Below are positions 1-9,044 of a stretch of DNA of 64,000 nt, one piece after another (the stretch's first letter is position 1; each line of letters opens with the position of its first letter). The translations under genes and the position numbers were made by a program. Source of the DNA: Bin5 sp965232575 (GTDB lineage: Bacteria > Chloroflexota > Anaerolineae > Caldilineales > Caldilineaceae); contig CBDDPZ010000009.1 in NCBI GenBank assembly GCA_965232575.1, forward strand, positions 1,302,001 through 1,366,000. The letters are read 5' to 3'. A model generated the notes under the pieces. It had not been told where the DNA came from. It worked only from the letters and a program-made list of their open reading frames with translations, and made no database searches.

Positions 1-653
1 TTGGTTTCAACCGGCGATTCGACCCGAACTTCCGCGGCGTGCGGGACGCGATTCGAAACGGTGAGGTCGGGTCGCCCTACCTGGTGCAGATAACCAGCCG
101 AGACCCGGCTCCGCCGCCTCTGAGCTACATCAGGGACTCCGGCGGCCTGTTTCTGGACATGATGATTCACGACTTTGATATGGCGCGCTTTTTGCTGGAC
201 GACGAGGTGGAGGAGGTGTCCGCTTCCGGAGCAGTTCGGGTCGATCCTACCATAGGTGAGGCCGGCGATATCGACACGGCCGTCGTTACGCTGCGATACG
301 GTTGCGGCGCGCTCGGAGTAATCACCAACTCGCGTCGGGCTGTCTACGGTTATGACCAGAGAGTGGAGGTTCTTGGCTCGCTCGGTGCGGTATCGTGCGA
401 GAACAACACGCCCGACCGGGTCATCAGGCAGACCGAGGCCGGCGTGATCCACACCAAGCCGCTCTACTTCTTCCTAGAACGGTACCTGGTGGCCTATGCA
501 GATGAGTTGCGCTCATTCATTCTCGCAATCCAGGATGACACCGAGGTCGAAGTTAAGGGCACCGACGGGCGAGCTCCGGTCGTGCTGGCCCTGGCTGCGG
601 ACAAGTCGTACAGCGAGAATCGCTCGGTCGCGCTCAGCGAAATCTCACCTTGA
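1..653 (+). CDS. Gfo/Idh/MocA-family oxidoreductase, inositol 2-dehydrogenase-like (5' truncated)
   Basis: The reading frame is open from base 3 of the window, so the N-terminal Rossmann part lies outside. The visible 216 residues begin with GFNRRFDPNFRGVRDAI, typical of the end of the NAD-binding domain of inositol 2-dehydrogenases. They continue into the substrate domain with SRDPAPPP and GGLFLDMMIHDFDMARFL; the D/H residues of that last stretch match the catalytic pair of this family. The likely reaction is NAD-dependent oxidation of myo-inositol or a related polyol in the cytoplasm. No other inositol-catabolism gene follows it here, so the substrate is a family-level guess. Stop is TGA at 651-653. 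Confidence 0.85.
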   Translation, partial: GFNRRFDPNFRGVRDAIRNGEVGSPYLVQITSRDPAPPPLSYIRDSGGLFLDMMIHDFDMARFLLDDEVEEVSASGAVRVDPTIGEAGDIDTAVVTLRYGCGALGVITNSRRAVYGYDQRVEVLGSLGAVSCENNTPDRVIRQTEAGVIHTKPLYFFLERYLVAYADELRSFILAIQDDTEVEVKGTDGRAPVVLALAADKSYSENRSVALSEISP

Positions 654-1705
654 AAACGTGCAGGCTCTTAACCTCTTTGATCTACCGCGAACTGATTGGC
701 GTCTTTCCTCACTCAAGTTGGATGCTCTGAACCAGGGCGCACCTTCCGTCACAGTCAGTCATCACCACTTCTTTTCCCAAAGTCTTCGAGTTAGTCTCGG
801 CGGCAGGCATTCAAGACCTTTCCAAGCTACTGAAACTCATTCAGGCGGAGAATTCATTCTGGAAACAGAGAGTCTCCTTGGCGGTCTGGAATTGGCAGGT
901 TTCGGGAGCTTCGGTTTGGGCTTCAACTCCAGACTTTTACCCTGCATTTCCCTGCGTGCAGTACATCCCTCCTGACACTTCGTCTTTTGCAGAATCGAAC
1001 AGTTGGAGACACGGAATGGATTCCGCGAATTCGCGTTGATGACTTTCCGGGTTTCTGTTGAAAGGGAATTGCGTTCCCTCTGGAGTTCGCGGGTCCGGCG
1101 GCGAAGATGCGTCGCTACGGGGGTGCGGAGTTCACTCCTGCCCGGTGGCAGAGTTCCCCCGCCGCTGGGGCTCATTCCCAGACGGCACGTTATAGGCAGA
1201 GCCCCCCCGGCACAGAAGACTAAGCGACCGACGGCTTACGGTAGAGCGGGCGGTATTGTGGCAGACGTAAAGGACGAGGCACGAAAGGGCAGTGAAAGTG
1301 CGTCCAGACGAGGATGCAATTGAGCGGGGCTGGGGGAAGGAGATCAGAAGGAGGGTATTCGCGTGAATCCCGATATAGTCAAAGTCTCTACGATTGCTGT
1401 TCGAATGAACGACGCTGAAGCGTCGTTGGGGGGCAGTCGGGCGATGAAGTCGAGGAATCCGACTGCGGTTTCGTTGTTTTTCGATAACCAACCCAATTTG
1501 TCTATGGTACACTTATGCCACGATGCGGATTCTCTGGAAGCCTCCGTTTCGACCCCGACCGGCTGAGGCGCCGTGAATTCCACGAAGTTTGAATGCTGGC
1601 TTCATGCAAGTCTTCTCATTTCTTACTCGATTTCTTGCTGCAATTTCGGCGACGACTGGCACCCTGATTGGGGCTCAATCAGGCGGGCACTAAGAGGCTA
1701 GAGCA
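654..1705. other. Gene-poor stretch of about 1 kb with several small inverted repeats
   Basis: No convincing gene was found. The short ORFs on both strands look compositionally random and have no recognisable motif. Several local dyads are visible: CGCGAATTCGCG at 1024-1035, a 6-bp hairpin (AGGGAA/TTCCCT, 5-nt loop) at 1063-1079, a GCCG-CTGGG/CCCAG-CGGC hairpin around 1158-1186, and a perfect 9-bp dyad AACGACGCT/AGCGTCGTT at 1408-1427. Another 8-bp hairpin (CCTGATTG/CAATCAGG) lies at 1663-1683, just before the next gene. It could be decayed coding sequence or hold an unannotated RNA. Confidence 0.5.
1663..1683 (+). repeat. 8-bp hairpin immediately upstream of the glycosidase-like gene
   Basis: CCTGATTG (1663-1670) and CAATCAGG (1676-1683) form a perfect 8-bp stem with a GGGCT loop, 22 bases before the GTG start at 1706. 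There is no following T-run, so it is not a classic terminator; a leader-RNA structure is possible. Confidence 0.35.
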
Positions 1706-4696
1706 GTGAAGGATTGCCGTATAACGAAGCAAAGAAGAGAACCGTTCACAGGTCGACGCACGTTTGGCGCGGCCCGGCGCATGACTTTGGTTGTCGGAGT
1801 GGCGGGTTTCCTTCTCATTCTATTGCTTTACTGCGGCGGTGCTGATATGCCTGTCTTCGCCCAGGACATACACCGGTCATCCGTGGCAGCGCGCGGCGAT
1901 CTGACAAAGGCGGAGGCTCGACCCGACAGGCTTGCGCAGAGTCACACACTGACACGCGCCCAAACGAATCAAACTTCAACCGTCCCCTATACGGAGACGT
2001 TAGCCATTTCCGAATTTGGGCTGGCTTTTGTCAACTCGGCGGAGACTAACAGCGGGGCCGCGCGCATTCAGCGCGGCGTGGATACTGGCGTTCGTATGGA
2101 CCGCTTCCCCGTTTACTGGGAACAGGTGGAAAAGCGTATCGGCGAGTTTACCTGGACCGGCCAGGATGCGGCAATCCGAGCCAACGAGGGCAAGAGTCTT
2201 AACACGCTGGCGATTCTGCTGGGCACGCCACGTCAGTACCGCCTGGGCGGCCGGTCGATGTCGACATCTCTTGGCGGGTCATTTACGGAATTGCCGGCGG
2301 GCCTGGTGCCGAGGTCGGCTGACTGCGACACGCAAGAGGCCGGAGGTGAATGCGACGTCCTGGAAGCTACGGATGCTTCAGGGAGACAGGTGCGTATTAC
2401 GCATGACGGGCTGCAGGAGCAGTCCGGCGCTTGTCAGCGCCATGAAGGACCCCCCGCGCCTTTCGGGCTGTGGAATCCGATATTCACAGACGGCACCGAT
2501 GTTCCTCCGGCCGATGCACGGCTCAACCCAACTAATCCCTGGGCCCGCTTTGTGGGCGCGGCGGTGACCCGATACAAGCCAGGGGGCGATGCGGGTACCA
2601 ACATACGGCATTGGGAGATCTGGAATGAGCCGGACCTGTGCCATTTCTGGTCGGGAACGCCCCAGGAGTTCGCCCGCCTGCTGAAGGTTGCTTACATTGT
2701 GATCAAGTGGATTGACCCTGAGGCCTTCGTGGTGTTCGGCGGTCTGGCGCACTTTGAAAATGGGCAATGGCTCTACGACATGTTGGACGCGTTGGAGGCC
2801 GATTCTCTGAGCGATCAAAACGATGGATTCTTTGACGCGGCGGGATCTCATCACTATTCGCTGTCCTACGTCGGCTACCAGTACACCAAAAAAGTCCGCA
2901 GCGCGCTGGACAGTCGCGGCTGGGGGGACAAGCCGATCTGGATCACGGAGAGCGGGGTACCCGTTTGTAACGATTACCCGGGTCCCAACTGTCCCAGCCC
3001 GTGGCGGGCCACTGCCAATGAGCAGGCATCGTACATTTGGCAGAATATCGCCTATACGAGGCTGGCCGGAGGGGGTCCCATCTTCCACTTTATGCTCCAC
3101 GATGATTGCGGGAACGTGGTGGCGGTTGATTCGCCGGACGGTTTCGGCCTGGCTAAGAACGAGAGCTCCAGTTTCTGCTCGCCGTCCAACGCTGAAACAA
3201 GGCGGTCCTATACTGCCTTCAAGTTGGCAAATCAGCACCTGACCGGTACGGATGTTGCCTGGGCGGACATCGAACGTTTTCGCATACGCAGGATCGCATT
3301 CTATCACCCGGCGACAGAGGAGCGACGTCTGTTGACATGGTCGCTCAATACGCAGGCCCAGACTGCCAACATTCCGGCTACCGGAACAAGCGCACGCCTG
3401 ATTCGAATGGACGGGACTACTACGGTCATCACTCCGACCGCCGGCATCTATGAAGTCAGTCTTGCAGGCGCGACCAATGCCAACTGGCCTGACGGCCAGG
3501 GGGGCTACGGGATGGGCATATACGGTGAGCCTGTCCTGCTGATCGAGAAGGACACGGTGGCCCCCACCGCGTCGATATTGGACTTGCCGGCCTACTCCCC
3601 GCAGACATTTCCCGTGACCTGGCTTGTAAGAGATTGGGGCTCTGGTGTGATATCGGCTTCGGTCTATGTTAAGGTCGATGATGGAGATTGGGCGCTCTGG
3701 CAGGATGACATTGAAGCGTACGGCAAGGCGTCTTACAGTGGCGAGGCTGGCAAGAAGTACGCGTTCAGCGTCGCGGCCGAAGATGTACTGGGGCACAAAT
3801 TGGAGGCAAATACGTCACTGGCGGAAACGACCGTTGCGGAGCACAGCGCGGTGACGGGCAGAGTGATCAACCCGGCGGGAGAGGCCGCGGTTGGGGTCCA
3901 AGTGAGCATTGGCACGACAACGGCTACGACCGATGCTGGCGGCCGGTTTACGATGACGGTGCCGATCGGGAGCTGGAATATCACCGTCAGCGATCAGTTG
4001 CTCATGCGCCAGCGGGTTTTCGGCACGAGCGAAAGCCTGGCGCTTCTCTACTCGCCAGGGACGAATGCAGTGACGAACGGTGACTTCGAGAATGACTTCA
4101 ACAGCTGGACGAAGTCGGGCAGTTCATCCTCCCAGATCGAAGCGCAGGCCGGGGCTTCAGACCACGCGCTGCGGCTGGCCAGTGAATTTGTCGCCAACGC
4201 GGGCGTACCCGGGACCGAGGGCAGCGATGGCGGAAACAGTACGGTATCCCAGCGGGTGACCGTACCAACGGGCCGACCATTTCTGGCAATCGCCTACAAG
4301 GTTGAAACGACCGAACCGGCTACAGGTACAGATTCGTTTGAAGCGATTGTGGTTGAGGATAGTCAGCCGGCGAACTATATGTTGGTCCAGCGTCAGAGCA
4401 GCGGATGGCAGTACCGTTCGTTCGACTTGGGACAGTACGCGGGCAAGGAGATCAACTTGATTTTCAATGTCTACGAAACGTCGCCGAACCGCCGCACAAC
4501 CGCACTGATCGACGTTGTTACGCTTAGCGATGTGCCGGCGCAGAACCTGCAGAGCAGCGGTCCGGCGGCCGGACCACGGCCGGCCGAAGTGCCTACACCT
4601 CCTCCCGTTTCAGCGAATCCTTCAACGCCAGAAGGCAGTTCGTCCAGCGGCTACAGAGTCTTTTTGCCCACGGTACTCAACATCAGCGAACAGTAG
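1706..4696 (+). CDS. Exported multi-domain glycoside-hydrolase-like protein (clan GH-A-like), 996 aa
   Basis: GTG start behind AGAGG; an in-frame ATG at 1781 (Met26) sits right before the hydrophobic segment and is an alternative. A signal anchor (about residues 27-45) is followed by a linker and then a TIM-barrel-like domain. Two acidic motifs in that domain fit the acid/base (WNEP, Glu308) and nucleophile (ITESG, Glu415) of clan GH-A retaining glycosidases, GH39- or GH5-like. After about residue 710 come a carboxypeptidase-regulatory-like beta domain (VTGRVINPAGEAAVGVQV) and a jelly-roll-like module starting NGDFENDFNSWTKSG. A Pro/Ser-rich linker leads to the C-terminus YRVFLPTVLNISEQ; this FLPxVL ending recurs in exported Chloroflexota proteins. 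The likely role is extracellular polysaccharide or glycoside processing; the substrate is unknown. Confidence 0.7.
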   Translation: MKDCRITKQRREPFTGRRTFGAARRMTLVVGVAGFLLILLLYCGGADMPVFAQDIHRSSVAARGDLTKAEARPDRLAQSHTLTRAQTNQTSTVPYTETLAISEFGLAFVNSAETNSGAARIQRGVDTGVRMDRFPVYWEQVEKRIGEFTWTGQDAAIRANEGKSLNTLAILLGTPRQYRLGGRSMSTSLGGSFTELPAGLVPRSADCDTQEAGGECDVLEATDASGRQVRITHDGLQEQSGACQRHEGPPAPFGLWNPIFTDGTDVPPADARLNPTNPWARFVGAAVTRYKPGGDAGTNIRHWEIWNEPDLCHFWSGTPQEFARLLKVAYIVIKWIDPEAFVVFGGLAHFENGQWLYDMLDALEADSLSDQNDGFFDAAGSHHYSLSYVGYQYTKKVRSALDSRGWGDKPIWITESGVPVCNDYPGPNCPSPWRATANEQASYIWQNIAYTRLAGGGPIFHFMLHDDCGNVVAVDSPDGFGLAKNESSSFCSPSNAETRRSYTAFKLANQHLTGTDVAWADIERFRIRRIAFYHPATEERRLLTWSLNTQAQTANIPATGTSARLIRMDGTTTVITPTAGIYEVSLAGATNANWPDGQGGYGMGIYGEPVLLIEKDTVAPTASILDLPAYSPQTFPVTWLVRDWGSGVISASVYVKVDDGDWALWQDDIEAYGKASYSGEAGKKYAFSVAAEDVLGHKLEANTSLAETTVAEHSAVTGRVINPAGEAAVGVQVSIGTTTATTDAGGRFTMTVPIGSWNITVSDQLLMRQRVFGTSESLALLYSPGTNAVTNGDFENDFNSWTKSGSSSSQIEAQAGASDHALRLASEFVANAGVPGTEGSDGGNSTVSQRVTVPTGRPFLAIAYKVETTEPATGTDSFEAIVVEDSQPANYMLVQRQSSGWQYRSFDLGQYAGKEINLIFNVYETSPNRRTTALIDVVTLSDVPAQNLQSSGPAAGPRPAEVPTPPPVSANPSTPEGSSSSGYRVFLPTVLNISEQ

Positions 4697-4722
4697 TGAA
4701 TACGCCGTCGGCTCTGCAGGCG

Positions 4723-5100
4723 CTAAAGGTCATCGTCGAGGCCTACGTGCTCCTCGGCAGCGGATAGTTCGCGCCACAAAAACCAAGCTCCGGCGCGACG
4801 CTGTCCCTTGGGCGCCCGGTCGTAATAGAGGTCAAAGAGCCTGCCAACGTCCGTGCGCACGCGGTAGTAGACCCTGCCCTGTCCCCAAGATCCTTGTGTA
4901 CGGCCACTGCGTACGAAGTAGGGAGGTCGCCCTCCTTGCGTTCGAATCTCCGGTTTTCCGTAGCGATGCCAAGTGGCAAGCATCTCTTTCACAGAATGGG
5001 TCTTTCCCTGCCAATTGAAGGCTACTGGCACAGGCGGCTTCTTCTCCAGCGAGAATCCGGGGGGCAGTTTTACAGAGATTTCTCGGCCGATGAACTGCAT
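4723..5100 (-). CDS. DUF6504 family protein
   Basis: 125 residues from an ATG at 5100, preceded on the minus strand by GAAGGTGA at good spacing; a longer start at 5121 lacks such a site. The sequence shows the family pattern: MQFIGREISV near the start, FNWQGKTHSVKEML in the middle, then SWGQGRVYYRVRTDVGRLFDLYYDRAP and WFLWRELS. The last part is a compact, highly conserved core in small bacterial proteins of unknown function. It converges on the glycosidase-like gene with a 26-base gap. The function is not known; predicted cytoplasmic. Confidence 0.7.
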   Translation of the reverse strand: MQFIGREISVKLPPGFSLEKKPPVPVAFNWQGKTHSVKEMLATWHRYGKPEIRTQGGRPPYFVRSGRTQGSWGQGRVYYRVRTDVGRLFDLYYDRAPKGQRRAGAWFLWRELSAAEEHVGLDDDL

Positions 5101-5142
5101 GGAATCACCTTCGAACAGCAACGCGGAAAGCCGGCGAAATCT

Positions 5143-6525
5143 TTACAGGCCTCCGGAAACCGACGATTGCAGTTTGGCATAGCGTGCGTCGAGCAAGACC
5201 AGATAGAGTAATGTCAGAACGACCAGAAGAGCGGCGACCCCGTAGACCGGCGCGAAGCCGACAGAAGCAACCAGCCAGAACGCAAACAGCGGACCTACGG
5301 CGGAACCCAGATCTGAAGCGGTCGCATAGGCACCGACGAACAGTTGAGGATGGTGAGTGACCAGGGCAGCTTGATTTGCGTAGGCGTCCAGAACCACGTT
5401 TACTCCGGTGCTGACGATCAGAACGGCCAGCAGCGCCACAAACGACAGGTTATTGGAAATTGTCAGCATCAGGGTCAGACCGAGGCAGAGCAGGAAGACA
5501 AGAACCAGTGTCAAACGGATCCGTCCGACCAGGTCGGCAAGCGCACCCATGGCGGCGCCGAGGAAAAGGTCGGAAAACCAGCGGGTCCCAAGCACGATTC
5601 CTGCCAACGCGCCGACTTGCAGGCCCAGCAGGAATTCACCTGTGTAGGTTTCGAAGCGGTCGGCAAGAAAGACCGAAGCAGTGGCAACGAGGATGGAGTT
5701 GAGCAGCAGCTTGAAAAACCCTACGAGGAGGACTGAACGCTGCAGCGGATTGGATAGCGCCTCAATCCAGCCGCTGAGAATTTCGTGATCGTTTGGGCTT
5801 GATTCCTGAACGCTCTCCGGGCTGTTTGAATGGGGACCGGACTTAGAACTCGGCTGCTCGTTATCGTAATGGGGAGACGCACTGGCCGGCCAGGTCAGGC
5901 CGAATGCGATTGGGATGGCAAGCGCTGACAGGCCTGCAATCGTCCAGACCGTGGTTTGAAAACCGAATTGGTCAAAGAGAAAGCCTCCGAGCAGGGCGCT
6001 GATTGCACTGCCGCCGCGGACAACACCCCACATCAGGCCCATGAGCCGGCCTGCATCTGCTTGATCTCCGGCCCAAATAGATTGGAAGGTGCCCTGTCGT
6101 AGTCCGGACCAGGCGACACCCCACCCTATCCGCGCCAGGAGGAGAACGATAAAGCCGAATTCGAACCCATATAGAGCGGTCGTCAGCACACCAAGTATCG
6201 CTGAAATTACGAACGCCCGGTATGGGCCGAAACGGGCAAAGATCGCTCCAAGCCACGTATTTGAGAAGATCCGGATGAGGCGATTGGCGCTTAAGAGAAG
6301 GCCGACCTGCTGGGGAGACAGAGCCAGTTGTCCCGCCGCCAGTGGGAGAATTGCATACAGCAATGAGTCGCCCATAATCGCAAAGCCGACTGCCCCCGAA
6401 ACAACAAGCACCAGGGTAGTGGAGGACGACAGACGGGATGGCCGACCGTTAGTTGACGGATCGGGCTGCGGTTTCAGGTCGGTTCGGGACATGGCGGCAG
6501 CCAAACTGCTACGGCAGGCGGCCAT
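5143..6525 (-). CDS. Major facilitator superfamily transporter
   Basis: 460 residues with about 12 hydrophobic segments, a charged cytoplasmic loop near the centre (roughly residues 215-250) and MFS-like features such as GFAIMGDSLLYAILPLAAGQ in TM1 and the TM2-3 region NRLIRIFSNTWLGAIFARFG. The substrate cannot be predicted; the family includes drug and sugar-phosphate exporters. Two starts are possible, ATG 6525 and ATG 6492 (MSRTDLKP), and neither has a strong Shine-Dalgarno sequence. It sits head-to-tail with DUF6504 on the same strand, 42 bases apart, so the two may be co-transcribed. Confidence 0.85.
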   Translation of the reverse strand: MAACRSSLAAAMSRTDLKPQPDPSTNGRPSRLSSSTTLVLVVSGAVGFAIMGDSLLYAILPLAAGQLALSPQQVGLLLSANRLIRIFSNTWLGAIFARFGPYRAFVISAILGVLTTALYGFEFGFIVLLLARIGWGVAWSGLRQGTFQSIWAGDQADAGRLMGLMWGVVRGGSAISALLGGFLFDQFGFQTTVWTIAGLSALAIPIAFGLTWPASASPHYDNEQPSSKSGPHSNSPESVQESSPNDHEILSGWIEALSNPLQRSVLLVGFFKLLLNSILVATASVFLADRFETYTGEFLLGLQVGALAGIVLGTRWFSDLFLGAAMGALADLVGRIRLTLVLVFLLCLGLTLMLTISNNLSFVALLAVLIVSTGVNVVLDAYANQAALVTHHPQLFVGAYATASDLGSAVGPLFAFWLVASVGFAPVYGVAALLVVLTLLYLVLLDARYAKLQSSVSGGL

Positions 6526-6899
6526 AAACAGTCATGGCCACTATTCTCATTGATGAGGGGTTCACCGATTCGAATCATTGTAACACAACCTCCCACGAAA
6601 TGGGTCTACGTTGAGGACACGGGCGATTGCGGCTTGTTCCTTTCCGCCGGCGCGGCAGGCAGTGTTGCGTTCGAGAGCCGAACCGACCATTAATTGTCGG
6701 AGGTTCAGAACTGGGTGAAAATTCTTTTGACAGGGCGGGCTTCTAAAGCTACTATCGAGATGAAACATCGTCCCTAGAGCCTGTTCATTGCGATTTCTTC
6801 TATTCCTGAATCCGATTCGAACGCGAACCGTGTTTACCAACCTAACCAATGGACGCCTACCCAGGCGTCTCTGGATTCTTCCAGCCCGAGGGGGGCATT
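6526..6899. other. Divergent intergenic region upstream of the aldolase gene
   Basis: About 370 bases between the leftward MFS gene and the rightward aldolase. It holds a good rightward sigma-70-like promoter (listed separately). I see no gene; the 95-codon minus-strand ORF here has no recognisable motif. Confidence 0.5.
6727..6755 (+). promoter_or_regulatory. Sigma-70-type promoter for the aldolase-oxidase-PNP gene group
   Basis: TTGACA (6727-6732), a 17-base spacer, then TACTAT (6750-6755). It lies about 140 bases upstream of the aldolase start and points at it. Confidence 0.55.
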
Positions 6900-7664
6900 G
6901 TGATTACAAATACAGCCAAAGAGAAGATGCAGTCCGGCCAGCCCGCCTTCGGCTTCACACTGGGAATGGGGTCGGCGCTGAATGCGGAACTGATGAGCCG
7001 GAGCGGTATCGACTTTGTGATGATTGACCGGCAGCATGGCTCCTGGGGGGAAGACAGCGCCATCGCCGCGCTTGTAGCCATCAACGGGAGCTCCGCAGTT
7101 CCCATGTCCCGTGTGGCCCGCAATGACTACACGTTTATTGGGAGGCTGCTTGACGAGGGCATATTGGGTATGATAGTGCCAATGGTCGATACACCCGAGC
7201 AGGCTCGCTTGGCGGCCGATGCATGCCGACTTCCTCCGCTGGGGCAGCGATCATGGGGCTGGGGCCGAGCCAAGTTGTACGGCGCCGATTATGCGGATTG
7301 GATTAATGAGCAGCTCTTTGTCGCTGTTCAACTGGAAAGTGCAGAGGCAGTAGGGAACGCGGAAGCGATTTTAAGTACGCCAGGCATTGACGGTTGCTGG
7401 ACAGGGCCCAGCGACCTGTCACTTTCATTGGGCTTTCATCCGTCGGAGATGGATGACCGTGAGGAGCATGCACGGGCGCTTGAAACGATTCTGACAGCCT
7501 GCGAAAACACAGGCAAGATTCCAGGCATTGCAGGACGGAGTGTGGAAGACGCGCTGAGTCGAGCCGGCCAGGGCTTTCGGTTTATCACAGCGACCAGTGA
7601 CGGAGGCCTGTTGGAAGCCGGCGCGACAAGTGCCGTCGCCCGTCTCGCCGAATTTGCAAAATAG
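6900..7664 (+). CDS. HpcH/HpaI family aldolase (2-oxo acid class II aldolase)
   Basis: 254 residues. I place the start at GTG 6900 because a GAGGGGGG ribosome-binding stretch precedes it and the protein then begins VITNTAKEKMQSGQPAFG, the normal N-terminus of the family; the in-frame ATG at 6849 would add 17 unconserved residues. Family landmarks are DFVMIDRQHGSWGED (catalytic His), the arginine region GQRSWGWGRA, and the metal-binding Glu in VQLES with the Asp in GPSDLSLSLG. Such enzymes cleave 4-hydroxy-2-oxo acids (for example HpaI, GarL) in a metal-dependent retro-aldol reaction. The true substrate is unresolved. The flavoenzyme and PNP genes follow on the same strand. Confidence 0.85.
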   Translation: MITNTAKEKMQSGQPAFGFTLGMGSALNAELMSRSGIDFVMIDRQHGSWGEDSAIAALVAINGSSAVPMSRVARNDYTFIGRLLDEGILGMIVPMVDTPEQARLAADACRLPPLGQRSWGWGRAKLYGADYADWINEQLFVAVQLESAEAVGNAEAILSTPGIDGCWTGPSDLSLSLGFHPSEMDDREEHARALETILTACENTGKIPGIAGRSVEDALSRAGQGFRFITATSDGGLLEAGATSAVARLAEFAK

Positions 7665-7786
7665 CGCATCCAAACTTTGTTTACATGAATGGCCGGAGAG
7701 CTTGAAGAGAAATTGGACGCGGCGCCGTAAGAGGACCTCTTGTGGAGGCGCTGACTGAAGAATGGGAACCAGTTAGGAGTAAAGTG

Positions 7787-9040
7787 ATGTCCTCATCATC
7801 TGACTTTCTTGTTGTCGGCGCGGGCATATTCGGCGTGACGACCGCTCTGTCGCTGCGCAGTCGCGGTTACAGCGTCACACTGATCGACCCCGGGCCCATT
7901 CCGTATCCCCTGGCCGGTTCCACGGATGTCAGCAAGGTTGTTCGAATGGAGTACGGCAGCAACCGCCAGTACACGCGCATGGCGATTGGTTCGATCGAGG
8001 GCTTCCATCGCTGGAACGACCAGTTCGGAGAAACGCTGTATCACGAGACCGGTGTTCTGGCGGCCTCGAAGGAGCCGATGCCCGACAACGAGTTCGTCAA
8101 CAGCAGCTATCAGATGTTGGTGGAGGAGGGTCAGAGTCCCGAACGTCTGTCCGGTGGTGAGATAGCGCGGCGGTTTCCAGCCTGGTCAACCGGGACCTAC
8201 GTTGACGGCTTTTACAATGCGCGCGGCGGCTACGCGGAGAGTGGACGCGTCGTCGGGAAGCTGGCTGAACAGGCCGCGGCCGACGGAGTCGACGTCCACC
8301 CCAGTCAGACCGCGGACCAACTCATATTGAACGGCGGACGTGTGCAGGGGGTGCGCACACGGGAGGGGAGCACTTTCAGCTCTGATCATACCGTGCTGGC
8401 GGCGGGTTCATGGACGCCCTGGCTGCTTCCGGAACTGCAGTCGGTGATGACGGCAACCGGCCACCCGATCTTCCATCTGAAACCGCAGGATTCGGAGCCG
8501 TTTACTGCTCCCAACTTTGTCGTTTACTTCGCCGATACGTCGCGCACGGGCTGGTACGGGTTCCCGATGTTGCGGGAAGGCATCATCAAGATCTCCCGGC
8601 ATGGGGTCGGGGTGGCGCTTCACCCAGAGCACGACGAGCGCACGGTATACGAGGAGGATTTCGCTCAACTGCGCATCTTCCTGGAGAACACCTTTCCAGC
8701 GCTCCTGGATGCTGAAATCACTTATACGCGACGATGTTTGTACAATGACACGCTCGATGAGCATTTCTGGATCGACCACCACCCGGAGAATGAGGGACTG
8801 AGTGTTGCTACGGGGGGAAGCGGTCACGGGTTCAAATTCGGTCCGGTACTGGGGGACCTGATCGCCGACGTGGTTGAGGGCAAGCCGAATGAATGGGCAG
8901 AGATGTTTCGGTGGCGCGACATCTCTCCCGAGATGACGGGCCAGGAGGCGTCACGTTATCATGGCGATGCGGAGGCGCCGGGTAGGCGATGCGGAGGGCG
9001 CCTTCCTCAGGAAAGCAAAGACTGGATCGCTCACACTTAA
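7787..9040 (+). CDS. FAD-dependent oxidoreductase, monomeric sarcosine oxidase-like
   Basis: 417 residues from ATG 7787, which has AGGAG at proper spacing; the GTG at 7742 would add 15 unconserved residues. The N-terminus carries the FAD dinucleotide-binding motif VVGAGIFGVTTALSLRSRG. The C-terminal part has TRRCLYNDTLDEHFWIDHHP, matching the segment of monomeric sarcosine oxidases whose Cys covalently holds the flavin, and GGSGHGFKFGPVLG. Likely reaction: oxidative demethylation or deamination of an N-methyl amino acid with H2O2 formation. The last 30 or so residues are rich in Arg and Gly and look like a divergent tail. The PNP start lies 4 bases after the stop, suggesting translational coupling. 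Confidence 0.87.
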   Translation: MSSSSDFLVVGAGIFGVTTALSLRSRGYSVTLIDPGPIPYPLAGSTDVSKVVRMEYGSNRQYTRMAIGSIEGFHRWNDQFGETLYHETGVLAASKEPMPDNEFVNSSYQMLVEEGQSPERLSGGEIARRFPAWSTGTYVDGFYNARGGYAESGRVVGKLAEQAAADGVDVHPSQTADQLILNGGRVQGVRTREGSTFSSDHTVLAAGSWTPWLLPELQSVMTATGHPIFHLKPQDSEPFTAPNFVVYFADTSRTGWYGFPMLREGIIKISRHGVGVALHPEHDERTVYEEDFAQLRIFLENTFPALLDAEITYTRRCLYNDTLDEHFWIDHHPENEGLSVATGGSGHGFKFGPVLGDLIADVVEGKPNEWAEMFRWRDISPEMTGQEASRYHGDAEAPGRRCGGRLPQESKDWIAHT

Positions 9041-9044
9041 CTCA

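Noticed and set aside
1003..1323. ORFs in the 654-1705 gap (both strands)
   Set aside because: Short, compositionally random, no ribosome-binding sites of note, no motifs.
1130..1330. Possible RNase P or tmRNA in the gene-poor stretch
   Set aside because: The hallmark conserved segments of RNase P RNA and the tmRNA ends were looked for and not found.
2378..3796. 472-codon minus-strand ORF inside the glycosidase-like gene
   Set aside because: Antisense to conserved GH-A motifs, no recognisable domain.
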